Below, one piece after another: positions 33,387 to 44,843 of a stretch of 64,000 nt of DNA. Position 1 is the first letter of the stretch; each line of letters begins with the position of its first letter. The notes under the pieces are model-generated. The model saw only the letters and a list, made by a program, of their open reading frames with translations. It had not been told where the DNA came from and did not search any database. This DNA comes from Chrysoporthe austroafricana (Eukaryota; Ascomycota; Sordariomycetes; Diaporthales; Cryphonectriaceae), in assembly GCA_001051155.2 (NCBI GenBank), contig JYIP02000006.1, forward strand, positions 4,340,001 through 4,404,000. The letters run 5' to 3'. The position numbers were made by a program, and so were the translations under genes.

Positions 33387-34229
33387 CTACTGTGATGCTT
33401 TGAAGCCGAATTGGTCCGCGTGCTCCGTCACCCATTTTGCTACCTCATTACACGGCGCGACCCAGAGATCGCCATCATCGCTGATCCGCTCCAGCACTTC
33501 CTCCAACACCTTGAATTTCTCCTCGCTCGTCTGCAGGAATGGGTGGAACAATATCGAGATATACCCGCCCTCGCTCTTGATGTCCTCGAGTTTCTGGAAG
33601 AGATACTTTTTGAACTCCTGCGGGCCCACCGCCTCCTCCTGGACACCGTGCTCCCTCCGGATCCCCGCGAACTTCTCCATGTACCAGAAAGCGTCGACCG
33701 TCTCCCACTCGAAAGGCAGAACCACGACGCCACTACCCTCTTCGATCCCGAAGTCGCCCAGCGGTGAGACATACCTTACGCCATAACGCTTAAGCAGCTC
33801 GAACGTCCTAGACCCGTTGACCTCGCCGCCCGGCGGCCGGAACCCTTCGTACGCCACGCCGTGCCGCGCGGCGGCCTCGAAGCTCCGCGCGAAGTTGGCA
33901 GCCTCGTCGGCCGCCGACAGCGCCCGCCAGACCTCGTGCTGGTACCCGTGCCACGCGACCTCGTGGCCCCGGCGCTGCAGGTCCGCCACGGCGGCCGGGT
34001 ACACGGGCAGCGACCATGACTCAGCGAAGTAGGTGGCCCGGACGCCGCTGCGCCCGCGGGCGCCGAGGAGGTCGAGCATCCGCGGCAGCACGGCTAGCAC
34101 GGCCGGGGATCGCCCGATGGGCTGCGAGGCCGGGTGCGCCCCCGTGCGGACGTCCTGCGCCTCACCCAGGTTGTCCATCGTGAAGGAGACGGCGGCCCTG
34201 GCGCCGTGGGGCCAGGGGCTTGCGGCCAT
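33387..34229 (-). CDS. Polysaccharide deacetylase (NodB/CE4-type)
   Basis: Single exon, 280 aa from ATG 34229, with no signal peptide, so probably cytosolic. NodB-fold motifs: motif 1 as SFTMDNLGEA with one Asp, motif 2 GHEVAWHGYQHE giving the two metal-binding His, motif 3 EGFRPPGGEVNGS, and a late HPFL near the end (SILFHPFLQT), a usual position for the catalytic His. The overall layout, with KSEGGYISILFHP, is nearer to the PuuE/HpPgdA-like group of intracellular deacetylases than to secreted chitin deacetylases. The substrate is unknown. It is convergent with the hemerythrin-like gene, with only 25 bp between stops, so the 3' UTRs must overlap. Confidence 0.9.
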   Translation of the reverse strand: MAASPWPHGARAAVSFTMDNLGEAQDVRTGAHPASQPIGRSPAVLAVLPRMLDLLGARGRSGVRATYFAESWSLPVYPAAVADLQRRGHEVAWHGYQHEVWRALSAADEAANFARSFEAAARHGVAYEGFRPPGGEVNGSRTFELLKRYGVRYVSPLGDFGIEEGSGVVVLPFEWETVDAFWYMEKFAGIRREHGVQEEAVGPQEFKKYLFQKLEDIKSEGGYISILFHPFLQTSEEKFKVLEEVLERISDDGDLWVAPCNEVAKWVTEHADQFGFKASQ

Positions 34230-34622
34230 TGTGCAACTAGAAGTCTGTGTGCTGTCTGTTCGTGATAGGGCTGTGCGAGCACCCTTGAAAAAATTGGATG
34301 TTAAAGAGTCGCTGGCTTGAGATCACGGGCAGTCGGCGCTCGTTAAAGGGTGTTGCGATGAAAATGGAACAAATATTAACATTCAAACTGAGGTGCACTT
34401 GTTTGGAGAAACCCGACGGGCTTAGTAGGTCGGCAGATGTTCCAGGTTGCATCGCGTTCGGCCCGCTTCTTATACATATTTCTCCTAGTATTAGTGGCGA
34501 GACAGATTGACCCTCGGGAACTTATCGCGCCTCTTTTCCTCGTCTTTGTTGAAAAGATTTGAGCCTGTGATGTATGTATCAGCCAATGTAGTCCTTGTAA
34601 TTATTAACGAACTAGTCGGAAG
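34230..34622. other. Intergenic region upstream of the deacetylase
   Basis: About 390 bp with no gene seen; presumably the deacetylase promoter. Confidence 0.5.
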
Positions 34623-35547
34623 CTATGAGTGCGCATCCCAGAGGCTCAACTCACCGGCAATGGCGACCTGAAATTGTGGCGAAACAGGCACCTTATATCG
34701 AGCATAGGAAAGAATAAATGGCTGTGTAGTGCTCAGCCATAAATATATAGAGCACAGAAATGCCAGGGTTAGGGTGCTGGTTGCTCCACTTTTCCACAGA
34801 AATCGCCCAAGCATCTCGCCGGGCTTTGTCATGTCTTTCTCCTTAAGCTTGGCACTATAGAAGGAGCAGAGGATGTTTGTCATCGGCTCGGGATCCGGGC
34901 ATGCCTTGTCGCTACTCGGCACCACGGTCGGGGTGCGTTGGTAGTCTAGACGGGGACAAGAGTCAGGTGAGTAAGAGGGCACCTCCTTTCTAGCGAGACT
35001 GAGGTGATTCAAAGCGGCCTCATCAAGCCAGGGGCCTTGAGAAACTCAGAAACCTACAGATGTTGAAAGTCTGACAGCCCGGAAGGCTGTCGCACTGTGT
35101 TGCGCATGTCTGCGGATCATAGGCGACAAGGTTGGTCCAGCCGAGCAAAGATCCCATAAACTTCGTCCCCACTGTCTTTTGCTTGTTCTTCGCGGCTAGC
35201 CTGTACCCCGTCGCGGTGATGGAAGCATCGGCGCTGGCCGCAAGATCCGGGAAGATGAGAAACCCAGGAGCGTCGTTGGCACTGCAGCCGTTGTCAGTAT
35301 CGAGGGGCTTGTTATATAGCTGGCAATTATGGCAGGAGGCCTACTACGGCTGTGCGACGCGCGGGCCGTGCCCTTGGGGCATGTATGCATCACAGGCTGC
35401 TGCTTTGTAGGCCCGGAGAGACGCTCGCTGGACCCATCTTTTGGCGTTGGACGTGTGAGACAGTGGTATGAAGGCGGGTGTTATCAACATGGCGAGGAAC
35501 AGTATTCCGGCAATTACTGCGACTTTGTACTGTCGTGAGGACGGCAT
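34623..35547 (-). CDS. Fragmentary cysteine-rich secreted/cell-surface protein (PAN-like layout)
   Basis: Pieces of one minus-strand gene can be joined. A possible signal-anchor start lies at 35547 (VAVIAGILFLAMLITPAFI). A second exon runs from about 35340 to 35058 with SCHNCQLYN, GSLLGWTNLVAYDPQTCATQ and CDSLPGCQTFNI. After a 112-nt intron (35057-34946) a third exon starts at 34945 with YQRTPTVVPSS, CPDPEPMTNILCSFYS and a late FQVAIAG. The ordered cysteines (C..C around 'YDP.TCA..C.....C..FNI' then 'CP.P....NI.C') recall a family of secreted fungal proteins with a PAN/apple-like core. I could not join the signal exon in phase, and part of the third exon (34700-34800) looks intronic. It may be intact with more introns, or decaying. 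Confidence 0.4.
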
Positions 35548-35757
35548 CGTGGGCCTGATCTGGTTGGGGATATGTATTGATAGGGGATTTTGTCGTGAGA
35601 ATCTGACGCTGAAAGCACAGGGTCAAGGATTCTAAATGGTATCTACGGCCAAATAGCTGGATATTAAATACATATTAATACAACCTAATGGCCAGTATCG
35701 ACAAGGAGTGATGAGCTCCTATTTGAGAGACTGTGACATGACGGGGGAGGTCGTGAG

Positions 35758-35949
35758 TCAAAGGTCAAAGATCATTACCGCTTCAATAACATCGAAGTAA
35801 TTTCTGCGCGTGCTCTCCGTGCACAGACACACGCCGAGATGATCATGAGCTATATAGAGATAAGTTATTATGGCTAACGTCAGTGAGAGAGCTGTCATTA
35901 TAATGCCAGCGCCACTAGCTCCATGACGGACGAGCCGGTGCTGTACCAT
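35758..35949 (-). CDS. Short ORF with one membrane segment, unidentified
   Basis: 63 codons from ATG 35949. One hydrophobic segment (IIMTALSLTLAIITYLYIA) is followed by a Cys-containing charged tail. It could be the first exon of a gene (a possible donor lies at GAAGCG|GTAATG) or chance. No family is recognised. Confidence 0.22.
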   Translation of the reverse strand: MVQHRLVRHGASGAGIIMTALSLTLAIITYLYIAHDHLGVCLCTESTRRNYFDVIEAVMIFDL

Positions 35950-36846
35950 TTCGATGTATGATAGGCAGAGCTAGGCTTGTGAGGATAGAAATCCTTTACC
36001 CTGCTGATATATCAATCCTCATCTACCACCACTTAGACTACTAGGGCTCGCCTCTGCGTTTCACAGCTGGGACCGTGGAGACCTCGCATCTCCTACAGAT
36101 TTTAGCTTTGCCGTCTTAGAGCAGTCTTCTCACCACCAGAGGCAAAACGAGACACGAAATCAGAGAATGCCATCCACACTAGGATAAGGCTAGCAGATAG
36201 TCAAGAGAAGGCGCAGTGGTAAACATCAGGCATATTGCCAGAAGGCACGATGGCTTGGTTGCATTTGATCTCGGGCTCGATATATTGTGCTGAGGTATTT
36301 AACGCTGCTGACTGTGGGTGAATAAGGCAGATAGGAACCACCTCGCACCCAGATAGCATGGTGGCCTCACTGCCCCTATCAGCACAACGTGTGCAGCCTC
36401 ACGAAAATTCATCGGTCGGAGTCTCTGTCCGGCGTATTGTTTGGTGAGACTGGACCCTACTAGCCCTAGTTCGACACCTTCGCGTTTGAGTTTTCCATTT
36501 CCCCCTATGAACGTCTGTATCTCGCATCTTGCGTTGGTGGTCATGCTAGACCTCGGATTCTCCATGAGTCCTTCTGCTGGATCTAGCCGTCATTCCATTC
36601 GAAAGTCGAACTTCGGGAAATCGTCGCTGTCTTCGGTTTCCTCGGTCTTCAGAATATGCATCGGGATCACCTTCCGGTGGTAGTCGGGCGGCGACGACAT
36701 CACAGTACCGGTCGTCCTCAAAAGTGATGTTATGCCTGTGGTCATCACTGATCCAGCTGCTGCTCCGGATGCTACCCCTTGCAGCTGTTTGCCTTGGGCT
36801 TCGAACTGTTTCATGCGCGTGAAGGCGATGGGCATCGAAGGGTTTC
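35950..36846. other. Intergenic region between short ORF and Zn2Cys6 gene
   Basis: About 900 bp. The minus-strand frame at 36590-36835 directly follows the Zn2Cys6 stop and might be a last exon of that gene (see its entry). Otherwise nothing is seen. Confidence 0.45.
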
Positions 36847-38832
36847 TTAGGTTATACTATGAGGTTTGGATGTTAGTTCACTCACCACAGGATGTTCACG
36901 GAAGCCAGGCAGGAGACGAACCGATGCCAGGATAGAAGCCTGCCCAATGCCCATTTCTTCAGATATATACCTCAGAGTCCTCTTTAGGAAGGCCCTCTGC
37001 GTGTCCGTTGTGAAATCTGACGTGGCTGCCGCGAAAACAGGCCACATGCAGAACACGCCCGCTAGGCTCGGAGGGTGATACTGCCCCGGCGGATGCGTCT
37101 GGGCCATCTTCGCAGCGCCAAACACGTACGGCACGCTGGACACGATATCCCCGACGAGTGTGGCGCCCAGCTCGGCGGCGGACGCATACTCAGGGGTGTC
37201 ACGGTAGTCGCACTGCGTGCCCAGCAGCCAGGCATGGCACCGCAGCGAGGCGTAACGGATGTACAGGCGCGCGGCGCGCGCCCAGTTCAGCAGGTAGCAG
37301 ATGAACATGTCGATGTAGGCGTCGACGCGCCCGACGTAGGCGATGCCGCCCATGATGGCCGGATCCGAGGCTGTGATGTAGCGCAGGGTCATGGCCTTCC
37401 AGGCCAGCGGGAGCGACTTGATGTGCGCATCGTAGTCGGCCTCGAGGATGTCGGCGTCCCGCTTCAGAGCCTCGATCTTCTCGTGCGTGGGCGGGTCCCC
37501 GCTGGGATGGGAGGGGCTCCAGCCGCCGAGGAGGCGTTCCACGGCGACACGGAGGTCAGCTGCCCGGAGGGATAGTGCCGCAAATCGTTGCTGATGGGCG
37601 TCTTGCTCGAATGCCTCGGTGAGGTTGTGTAATTCGGGGTCCAGGGGTGTACCGTAGCAAAGACTTCTCGATGCCTAGACGGATGGTTAGACAGCCCCAA
37701 GTGAGAAAGGGGTTGTATTGACACGGAGGGGGGATAACAGGCATAAGTCAGGTGGAAGGAGACGTACAAGTAATGATCGTAGGATCAAGAATATCCTCCG
37801 ACCTACGACCGTCTGAAAGAGATCCTTCCCTCGCATCTTGAGTAGGGCCACCGCACCGTCTAGATGGCTCCCGAATGCCTCAGCCTTCTGGTGTGAAGGT
37901 CGCGAAGGTCGCAGTTGCTGGGAAGTATACACATCAGCACGGCCATCCACGTGTTTTGCTCGTGCTGCTGGGAAGGTGGTGGTTGGTGGCCTGTGGAATA
38001 CCTCGAACGTAGTCAATAAGGTCACGCAGGCGAGAGTCGAATTATCCCGTGCCAGTTTCGGATCCCCAATCGCCCTGAACGTCGCCCCGAGCGCCTTCAG
38101 ATAGATCGACTCTGCCCTGGGGAGAAGCTCCGGTACCTTCTGCCTGGCAGCAAAGGCGATCATTGCTGTGGCGGTGAAGGCCATTGGTAAGGGGTTGTTC
38201 TCGCGCTGGCCGGGCGAGATGTTGGCGAGCAGCGGAAAGAGGAAGTCGAGATAGCCATGATGCTGCAGTGAACTTCCATGTACAAAATTTGCAACGAAGT
38301 AGCTGTAGACCTGTTCTCCTATGGGGGTTCCGACGCATCGAGGGATCTCGTCCGTGTACGTGTACTGATAGCTGTTGGTCTCTCCAGAGAAGTCTGGGGA
38401 GGAAGCATCAGAAACGGGAGAGGGATACGACTGGGCAACTGTCGGGCTCTTGGGCGGCGTCTTTCGTTTGGGAGGGACATATTGGCGGATAATCGGGGTC
38501 CTGCTTGAGCCAGCAGCTGGACCATCCTCGCCAATGTCCTTGTCGCCAGAGAACCGGGTGAACTGCTTCTGCGTCTCATCGACGATCCTCAGCGCGTTGA
38601 GGTCGCGATAGCCCGGGCACTTCCAGCCCCTCTTCCTGCATTTCCTGCACTCGGGCCTCGTCGTGTCGCACTCGACAGGGTGTCAGCATGTTCGTCGAGG
38701 GAGATGTATGACGTGACCGTCAAGGGGGGGGGGCTGTGCGAGGACGGCAGCGGGATGGGTGGCGGTGCTCACCTTGATCCTCCTTGTCCGACAAGCAAAG
38801 CAACCCGGAGAGGGTTTGCCCGTGTTGACCAT
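36847..38832 (-). CDS. Zn2Cys6 transcription factor
   Basis: Exons 38832-38773, 38670-37768 and 37674-36847; introns of 102 and 93 nt (GTGAGC...CGAG and GTACGT...CTAG); 596 aa. The Zn2Cys6 binuclear cluster is at C11-x2-C14-x6-C21-x6-C28-x2-C31-x6-C38 (GCFACRTRRIKCDTTRPECR), with the first intron splitting it after CRTRRIK as is common in this family. A Ser/Pro linker follows. The middle region has EQVYSYFVANFVHGSS and ATLALTTFEVFH-like segments (fungal-specific TF domain, DUF3468/Fungal_trans_2-like). The last residues come from reading through a good donor (CCTGTG|GTGAGT at 36885). An alternative 3' exon at 36835-36590 ends in an acidic tail but would need an intron under 45 nt. The target genes are unknown. 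Confidence 0.87.
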
Positions 38833-41334
38833 GATCGCCGCCGGTCGCCCGAGGTTAGCTGACGGGACCCCTTCCCGGAGGATACTGAAGACACTGCTCG
38901 GAATAGCCGGTGACCTATTTAACCGGGAGGTGATCCTCGAGGTTCGGTCGCCAGTCTGCCGGTGGATCACGGCGCTCCCGCTGCGGCGATCAACTGACCG
39001 TCAGGCTCTCGACTCTCTGGCTCCGCGGTCTGGAAAACTGGGGCGTCGATTCGGCAGATGAAGGTTGCGATCGGCGGTCACGCGAGATAGCTGACCGATC
39101 CGTAGGGAATCCTTCCTTTTAACGTGTGTTGAACACCAGTCCGGGGCTAACGCGCCGTCAGCCAGCGCCAAGGGGGAGGGTGGATGATGTCGACCGCGGT
39201 GACGTGATGGTAACGCACGACAAGTTGGCTGACCCGGCAAGTACTCGACCGACGGTTCGACACCCAGGGTGCGGAGGGAAACATTCACGGAGTCCTCGCA
39301 GGTGGCTACCCAGCAGGTGATGTTTCTGCTCTCTGACCGGCCACAGCAATTTCGCCTCGTAGATTGCGCGTCTCCACGACTACAGTCATGTCCAGGTGCA
39401 CGACTTGCCCATAATCAGCATGAAGACGGTCCGTCCGTGGACAGGGTCGTCGGGGAGGGGGGAGGGGCGTCGTCCTGGTCTGTGTCCACCTGCCGACCTG
39501 GAGAGGCGCGCTGTCTTGTCGGTAAGGGGCTCGAGATGTCGTCGGACAAGCTTGAGAGCTGCGCAGGACCGGGCTGCCGTGGACGTGAAGAGGTCCCAAG
39601 AACCGGGCAATTTCCACGTGCATCGAGTGGAACCTCTCAGGGCTGTTTATCGCCATCCCTGTCCCTGTTTCCCGAGTGGACTCGAGTGCCACGGAGCGCG
39701 GGAGTGTGTGGGAAGACTCCACTGCACCAACGATGCAGATGCCCAACATGGCATGGCTCGTTGCGGTAGGGTATGCTTCATCTGGAATGTCCCGCCTGTT
39801 GCGCCTGTATGCGATGGTGAGCAAGGGGCAGGAGTCTCTGGTCTGGTCACATTTCACAATACGGCGCGCTCTCAGATCGATCGGCCGTGGTTAAAGCCTC
39901 GCAGTCGTCCCATCCTCGACACACAACTTTGACACTCTTGCCCAGGTTTCTCTGACGGGTACAATATCACCGCCCCCCACACCGTCCAAGCGTCGCTTCA
40001 CATTACCCGGACGGGCTAGAGTACGTAGCAGTCCCGCTTTACCCTGGACCCGGAAGCACGCGCCGGTCTTACCACTGCACCGCGCGCCCACCTACTGTAG
40101 TAAGTAAGTACGGAGTTTAAGCTTTACTATAATTTCGCAGAAGTACGCATACGACGGTACGCTTGGCGATGTCATCTCGTGAACATTGAGAGCGAGAAGA
40201 AATGACCCCATCTATGAACTCTTGTGGTACGGTCTAGTACAGAGTATACGGACCTCTAGCGGGACTCCGATACGGCATCCTCGGCGGGACTGGCGCATCA
40301 GCACAGCATGTAGTGTGTGGAATTGTGTTTCGTAAAGCTGTGAAGGTCTAATCACTCCTTAGCTGGGCAATAGGGGTCACATTCAACAGTAGCGATGAGT
40401 GCGGTGACTGGGCGAGCACTGGTGATGAAAACTCTAGCGCGGACAACACCGCGTCGAAATACGGCGGAGAGTTGGAACGTATTGACAATCATTTGAATGT
40501 ATAGAATGCTGAAAAGTATGCATATTAGTAAGTCTGAAGTGACAACATTAGGTGTGAAAGTTGTTGTATCCCGTCACATAATTTAAACCGATGTGTGCCA
40601 GGAAGATGTACTTCATATGCGAGCCAAGTTCTTTGTGTTTGTCAGGAGTATTTCGTGGAGGCCGGGGCATGGCTCTCTTGTAGTCTTTTTTTTAAGAACC
40701 CAATAATTCTTTTACACCCCCCCTCCTGGGGACAGGATTCCTTTTCGCTGCAGGTAGCTAGTTGGCTATTGAAATTCCTTCTAGATCCTACGCCCTCCTG
40801 GCCTGCTCCGGTAGGAATATGTTGGCCTGAAAATGGATCTTGCAAGTGAACCACCCCCTGTGTCCTTCTGATTTCTGTAAGCTGCCGTCCAGATAGGGAA
40901 GATAGATAATCTGTACGCCCCACATCGCATACAAGGGGCCGCCACTCTCGTGCCATAGTACAAGAAGTAAATTGAGCCGGATTAGCCGTTTAGCGGGTGC
41001 GAAGGATTGAAAGGCATTTCCATATCCACTGGACACCCATAATGCACTGTATCCTTTTGTTTCTTTAGTACTGTTCCGAGTTGGGAGCTTTTCATCGACA
41101 GACGGCGGGCTGTGGATTTAGATGAGCGAACACATGCGGTGGCAACGGTAAATTGGATGGACCAACAATTAGAATTATCAGACTTCATACATATTGACGT
41201 GCCGGCTCTAGTTAGAAGCTTAGCAATATGTTATTGATTTCGAGACGCCCACGGGCGTCGAAGCACACTGTGTCTATGAATGCACGGAAGCCTGAGGCCG
41301 CTATATTTCGGATAATGTCTGGCCAATATGATTG
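38833..41334. other. Intergenic region, 2.5 kb
   Basis: The part up to about 39.9 kb is GC-rich with overlapping frames on both strands and no domain. From 40.1 kb it becomes AT-richer. Minus-strand frames at 40642-41188 overlap one another and may be gene debris, but I recognise nothing in them. Confidence 0.45.
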
Positions 41335-41709
41335 TTAACTCAATATGGCTTTGTGGAGCTGGTGGTGACTCACGTCCCAAGTTCTCGGATAACACTCGAC
41401 GCTTTCTGCTAGGACCTGTGGTGCACCCCTGATCTTGCTTGGCCGGCGATGGAGACTGGGCAAAAAGAGGACCCTATGGCTGCAGAGCAATGACTCGTTC
41501 CGTTCGCCATTTATGGCGTCCTCAAAGCCGAGGCACTCACGGTAACAAGTCTTCACTACATCGATCTGTGTGTTTAGACGAGAAAGGACCAGAGCCTTAT
41601 TTACACGGACCACCTCACCATGTTGAATGTCGTATCCGGGCACCTACTGAACCAAACTATCAAAGTCGTCATTGCGGTGCACAACGCTGGAGCTCTTCTC
41701 GTCAGTCAT
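41335..41709 (-). pseudogene. Unidentified gene fragment with in-frame TAG
   Basis: From ATG 41709 the frame reads 21 codons, hits TAG at 41646-41644, then continues in the same frame for about 102 codons to 41335. The peptide on both sides looks protein-like (MTDEKSSSVVHRNDDFDSLV before; PGYDIQHGEVVRVNKALVLS after). A consensus donor (GTGAGT) lies near the end. TAG could come from CAG by C to T, or mark a small intron (acceptor CAGTAG) I cannot pair. No family is recognised. Confidence 0.3.
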
Positions 41710-41916
41710 TACACTGAAGTTTGTGACTGAGAGGGGTGAGCGCGGCCCAAAGGGAACAGGGCAAGGGGGAGGGGCAATTAGGCATCGTCTTAACATACGA
41801 GAACTGTCGACCCCAATAAAGGAAAAATTATCACAGATAATTAAACTCCCCCTTTCTTCTTCTTTCTCAGTTCTCACTTATCTCTTGTCTCTTCTCTCTT
41901 TTTTTCTATCTCCCTC

Positions 41917-41952
<36 letters not shown>

Positions 41953-43648
41953 CGCCACGTTCAAGTAGGTGTCAATAGCGCGGAATGCTTTTGTGGACCA
42001 TGTATACTTAATTCTGCAAATATTGAAAAACAGGACGGCTTGATACACCTGCTCAACACAGGAAGACTAATACGAAACAGCGACTTCACGTTAGGCGAGA
42101 TTCAGGATACATGACCGAGCGCTATCAAGACCCACAGCTGCCCAACCATTGAAGCTTCAATAATTTGCCTAGACTGATCACCGAGAAGATCCGCATCCCC
42201 AGACTCGGATCTACTGAGTACTGCGGAATAATGCATCACAAATGCGTCTGGGTATCGTTACTTTTTGTTCGAGGCACCGGTGGCTATGTAGATGCATATC
42301 CTTCCGCTGCCATGTAGTCAATTCGATAATGACTAATGATCATGGCGTACATAATGACCGCTCTCATTTGTACGATATGTGAGAGACATTAGTGTTGTGT
42401 CAATTAATTACATTGCCTGAAGGGAGACTAAGCAGGCATTACTTGGGTGTTGTCTAACGCCTAACCACACTTGGTATAGACTAGGGACGCCTTCAAATTA
42501 GGGTAAGAGGGCTTGTGATGGCACTCCCAGGAGGAATATTGTTTTAATTCACGTCAGGATTTAAATCACGGGCGCATGGGTTTGGCCTTTTCCGTTTCGG
42601 CTCATAGCGGTGATTGTGGCTGGGGCGCGGACTTGCTATCACATGTCGAGCAACCATAAGATGTAGCTGCACATCAAGGGGGTCTGATCTCTCGAGATGG
42701 TATTTGGCCACAGCTTCGTCTCCATGAAAAGAAGTTTACTGAGTATGAACATCATGATGGCTATCTCCGCCCTATTCCTTAACAAGGCACATGCTTATAA
42801 AGTTTTACTTGCACTCCAATAGATATTAATCAATACGACAAACTAATGAAAAACATAAGTTAGGATGCCTTAAATTCTCTGATCATATTCTTCTAGAAGA
42901 CGAAAGCTCTACTATTTTAATAGCTGAATGTCTTCGTCTCTGTCTAGGCTCGCAACCGCGTTAAATCTAACACGCACGATCGCAGAGACGGACGTTGTCC
43001 TGGAGTGACCATCACGTAAACTAAGCAAGGTACAACTGCAGAGCCACTAATACCAGAGCACCGACTTCAAGTCTTGAATTGTGACTAGAGCTATAGGCCG
43101 CTTTGGTCAATAATATGAGTATCGTCTGCTGGACTGTGTGGTCATTAAAGGCGCCCAAAGATTGCTCATCAGCGCTGGCTGGTTGAAAATTTCCATGACT
43201 GAAGCAGTAGGAGATGATCTTCAATACATAGTGACTAAGATCAAGGAGTGACCTTTTGGATAGGCATATTGCATCTATAACCTATTCATACTACCTAGTT
43301 CTTACCAACCGGCGAAGCAGCTATGCCCCGCATCGTTTGTCTGAGCAGAGATGCAAAATCGTCTTTTATGTCGCTGACAGAGCCTCGGGGTTAATCAGCT
43401 GCCAAGGGAAGGCGCGGCAGGGCGCGGCTTATAAACGCCCATCGATGCTTACTGCAGGCTCATCATTCGGAGCTTTTGGCTGCGGTGTGATCCGTCATAA
43501 ATCTGCAGGTGGCATCGGTTTGTGTGGGTCTCCGCGCCAGCATTAGTGTGGTCTAGCAATGTCTTTCCTTACTCTTTTTGCTTCGACAGGACGTAGAAGT
43601 GCTTCGTCTTTGGCGTTGAGTTGAAGCCGAAATCAATTACACGCCTTC
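41710..43648. other. AT-rich intergenic region, 1.9 kb
   Basis: No gene seen. It holds an (AT)16 microsatellite. Base composition is clearly more AT-rich than the first 34 kb. Confidence 0.5.
41919..41951 (+). repeat. (AT)16 microsatellite
   Basis: Uninterrupted AT dinucleotide run in intergenic DNA. Confidence 0.95.
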
Positions 43649-44672
43649 ATGAAGTCTGAGCTTTACAAAAAGCGACTAACTAATTTCACAATTGAGCCCA
43701 TCCTCAACACGAATGCCCCAGGCCCCTCCAAGAATACGTCTGTTATCCTCGCTTACCGCACGTTGGGGTCGCTTGCGGTAATGATACCCACCTGTTATAA
43801 TGGAACACTAGATGATGCAATGCCATTCTTGTGGACTGCTAGAAGCGATGGAAAACCACCTGTTCTAGCATCGTACTTTGTCATTACTTGCGGACTCCTC
43901 GGTGGCAGCGAGTCGTCCAGCCCATCCAATGCTCATCCGTCCATGAGGGGTCCGGCCTTCTCAGAAACGACTTACGAAGGTAACATCCGTTTGCAGTATG
44001 CTCTCTGTCAGGCTCTAGGCGTCAAGAAGCTCGCTGCCTACATCGGCTTCTCCATGGGGGGCCAACAGGCTTATCACATGGCCATACTCTATCCTGACTT
44101 CGTGGAGCGTGCCGTGGTAATATCTAGCTCTGCTCGCACATCGTGGCATAATTAGTCAATCGTTCATGGTCGAGAAGCTGCACTGGTAAACTCAGTGGAT
44201 TGGCATGGCGGTCAGTACACGCAGTCTATTGTGAAAGGTACAACGGCCTTTTGGAAGGGCTTCTTGACCTGGGCTCCGAGTCCGGCGTGGTTTCGAAGGT
44301 GAATTTGGGAGAATTTGGGCTACAAGACCTTGCAAGACTACCTCGACGAAGTATGGAGCGGGGGACAGGACGCACATGACATGATCTGCCAATTACACAC
44401 GTGGGAAAAAGGCGATATCTCGCTCTACGCCCCGAAGAAGGGAGATCTTCCGGGGGGCACTTGCGAGCATCAAGGCTAAAGTGCTGCTGATACCTGGGCG
44501 CACCGACAATTTTTTCCCTCTCGAAGACAGCGAGAAAGAAGTTAAGCACCTAAGGCATGGTTAATTGAGTGTCATCGAGAGTATTTGGGGTCACCTTGCG
44601 GGTGGTGGGGATGGGGCGGAAGAAGACAACCATTTCATCATCGGCGAAATTGCGCGATGGCTAGCAAAATGA
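43649..44672 (+). pseudogene. Homoserine O-acetyltransferase-like alpha/beta-hydrolase pseudogene
   Basis: Belongs to the alpha/beta-hydrolase family typified by homoserine O-acetyltransferase (MET2-like); in filamentous fungi many such genes are accessory esterases or acyltransferases. The first 168 codons are open and contain the nucleophile elbow GFSMGGQQAYHM, with SARTSWHN after it. A TAG at 44153-44155 then interrupts a frame that continues recognisably (VNSVDWHGGQYTQ). A second stop TGA lies at 44300-44302. There is an extra base in the G run at 44451-44456 (frame +1), then KAKVLLIPGRTDNFFPLEDS, a TAA at 44562-44564, and the final IWGHLAGGG with the catalytic-His region, ending at 44672. 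Three stops and one frameshift make loss of function certain unless the assembly is wrong. Two stops are one transition away from CAG and CGA. Confidence 0.87.
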
Positions 44673-44843
44673 GGTCACTGGGAGGAAGAGTTTAAAATTG
44701 CCACTACTGATGTGCTTTCGGCCCTGCTAGAACTAAATCACATTCGACTGAAGCAGGCTTTGTCCATGTTGCGCATAGCAAACCACGAGCTCGAATGTTT
44801 GACAATATCACTATGCTTCTCAGCCAACGATCAGCGGCTATAA

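Noticed and set aside
39269..39932. Overlapping ORFs of 166-183 codons on both strands upstream of the Zn2Cys6 gene
   Set aside because: No domain, Arg/Ser/Pro-rich in every frame, consistent with non-coding GC-rich DNA.
41710..43648. AT-rich stretch considered as a transposon remnant
   Set aside because: No terminal inverted repeats, target duplication or transposase or reverse-transcriptase motif could be seen by eye.
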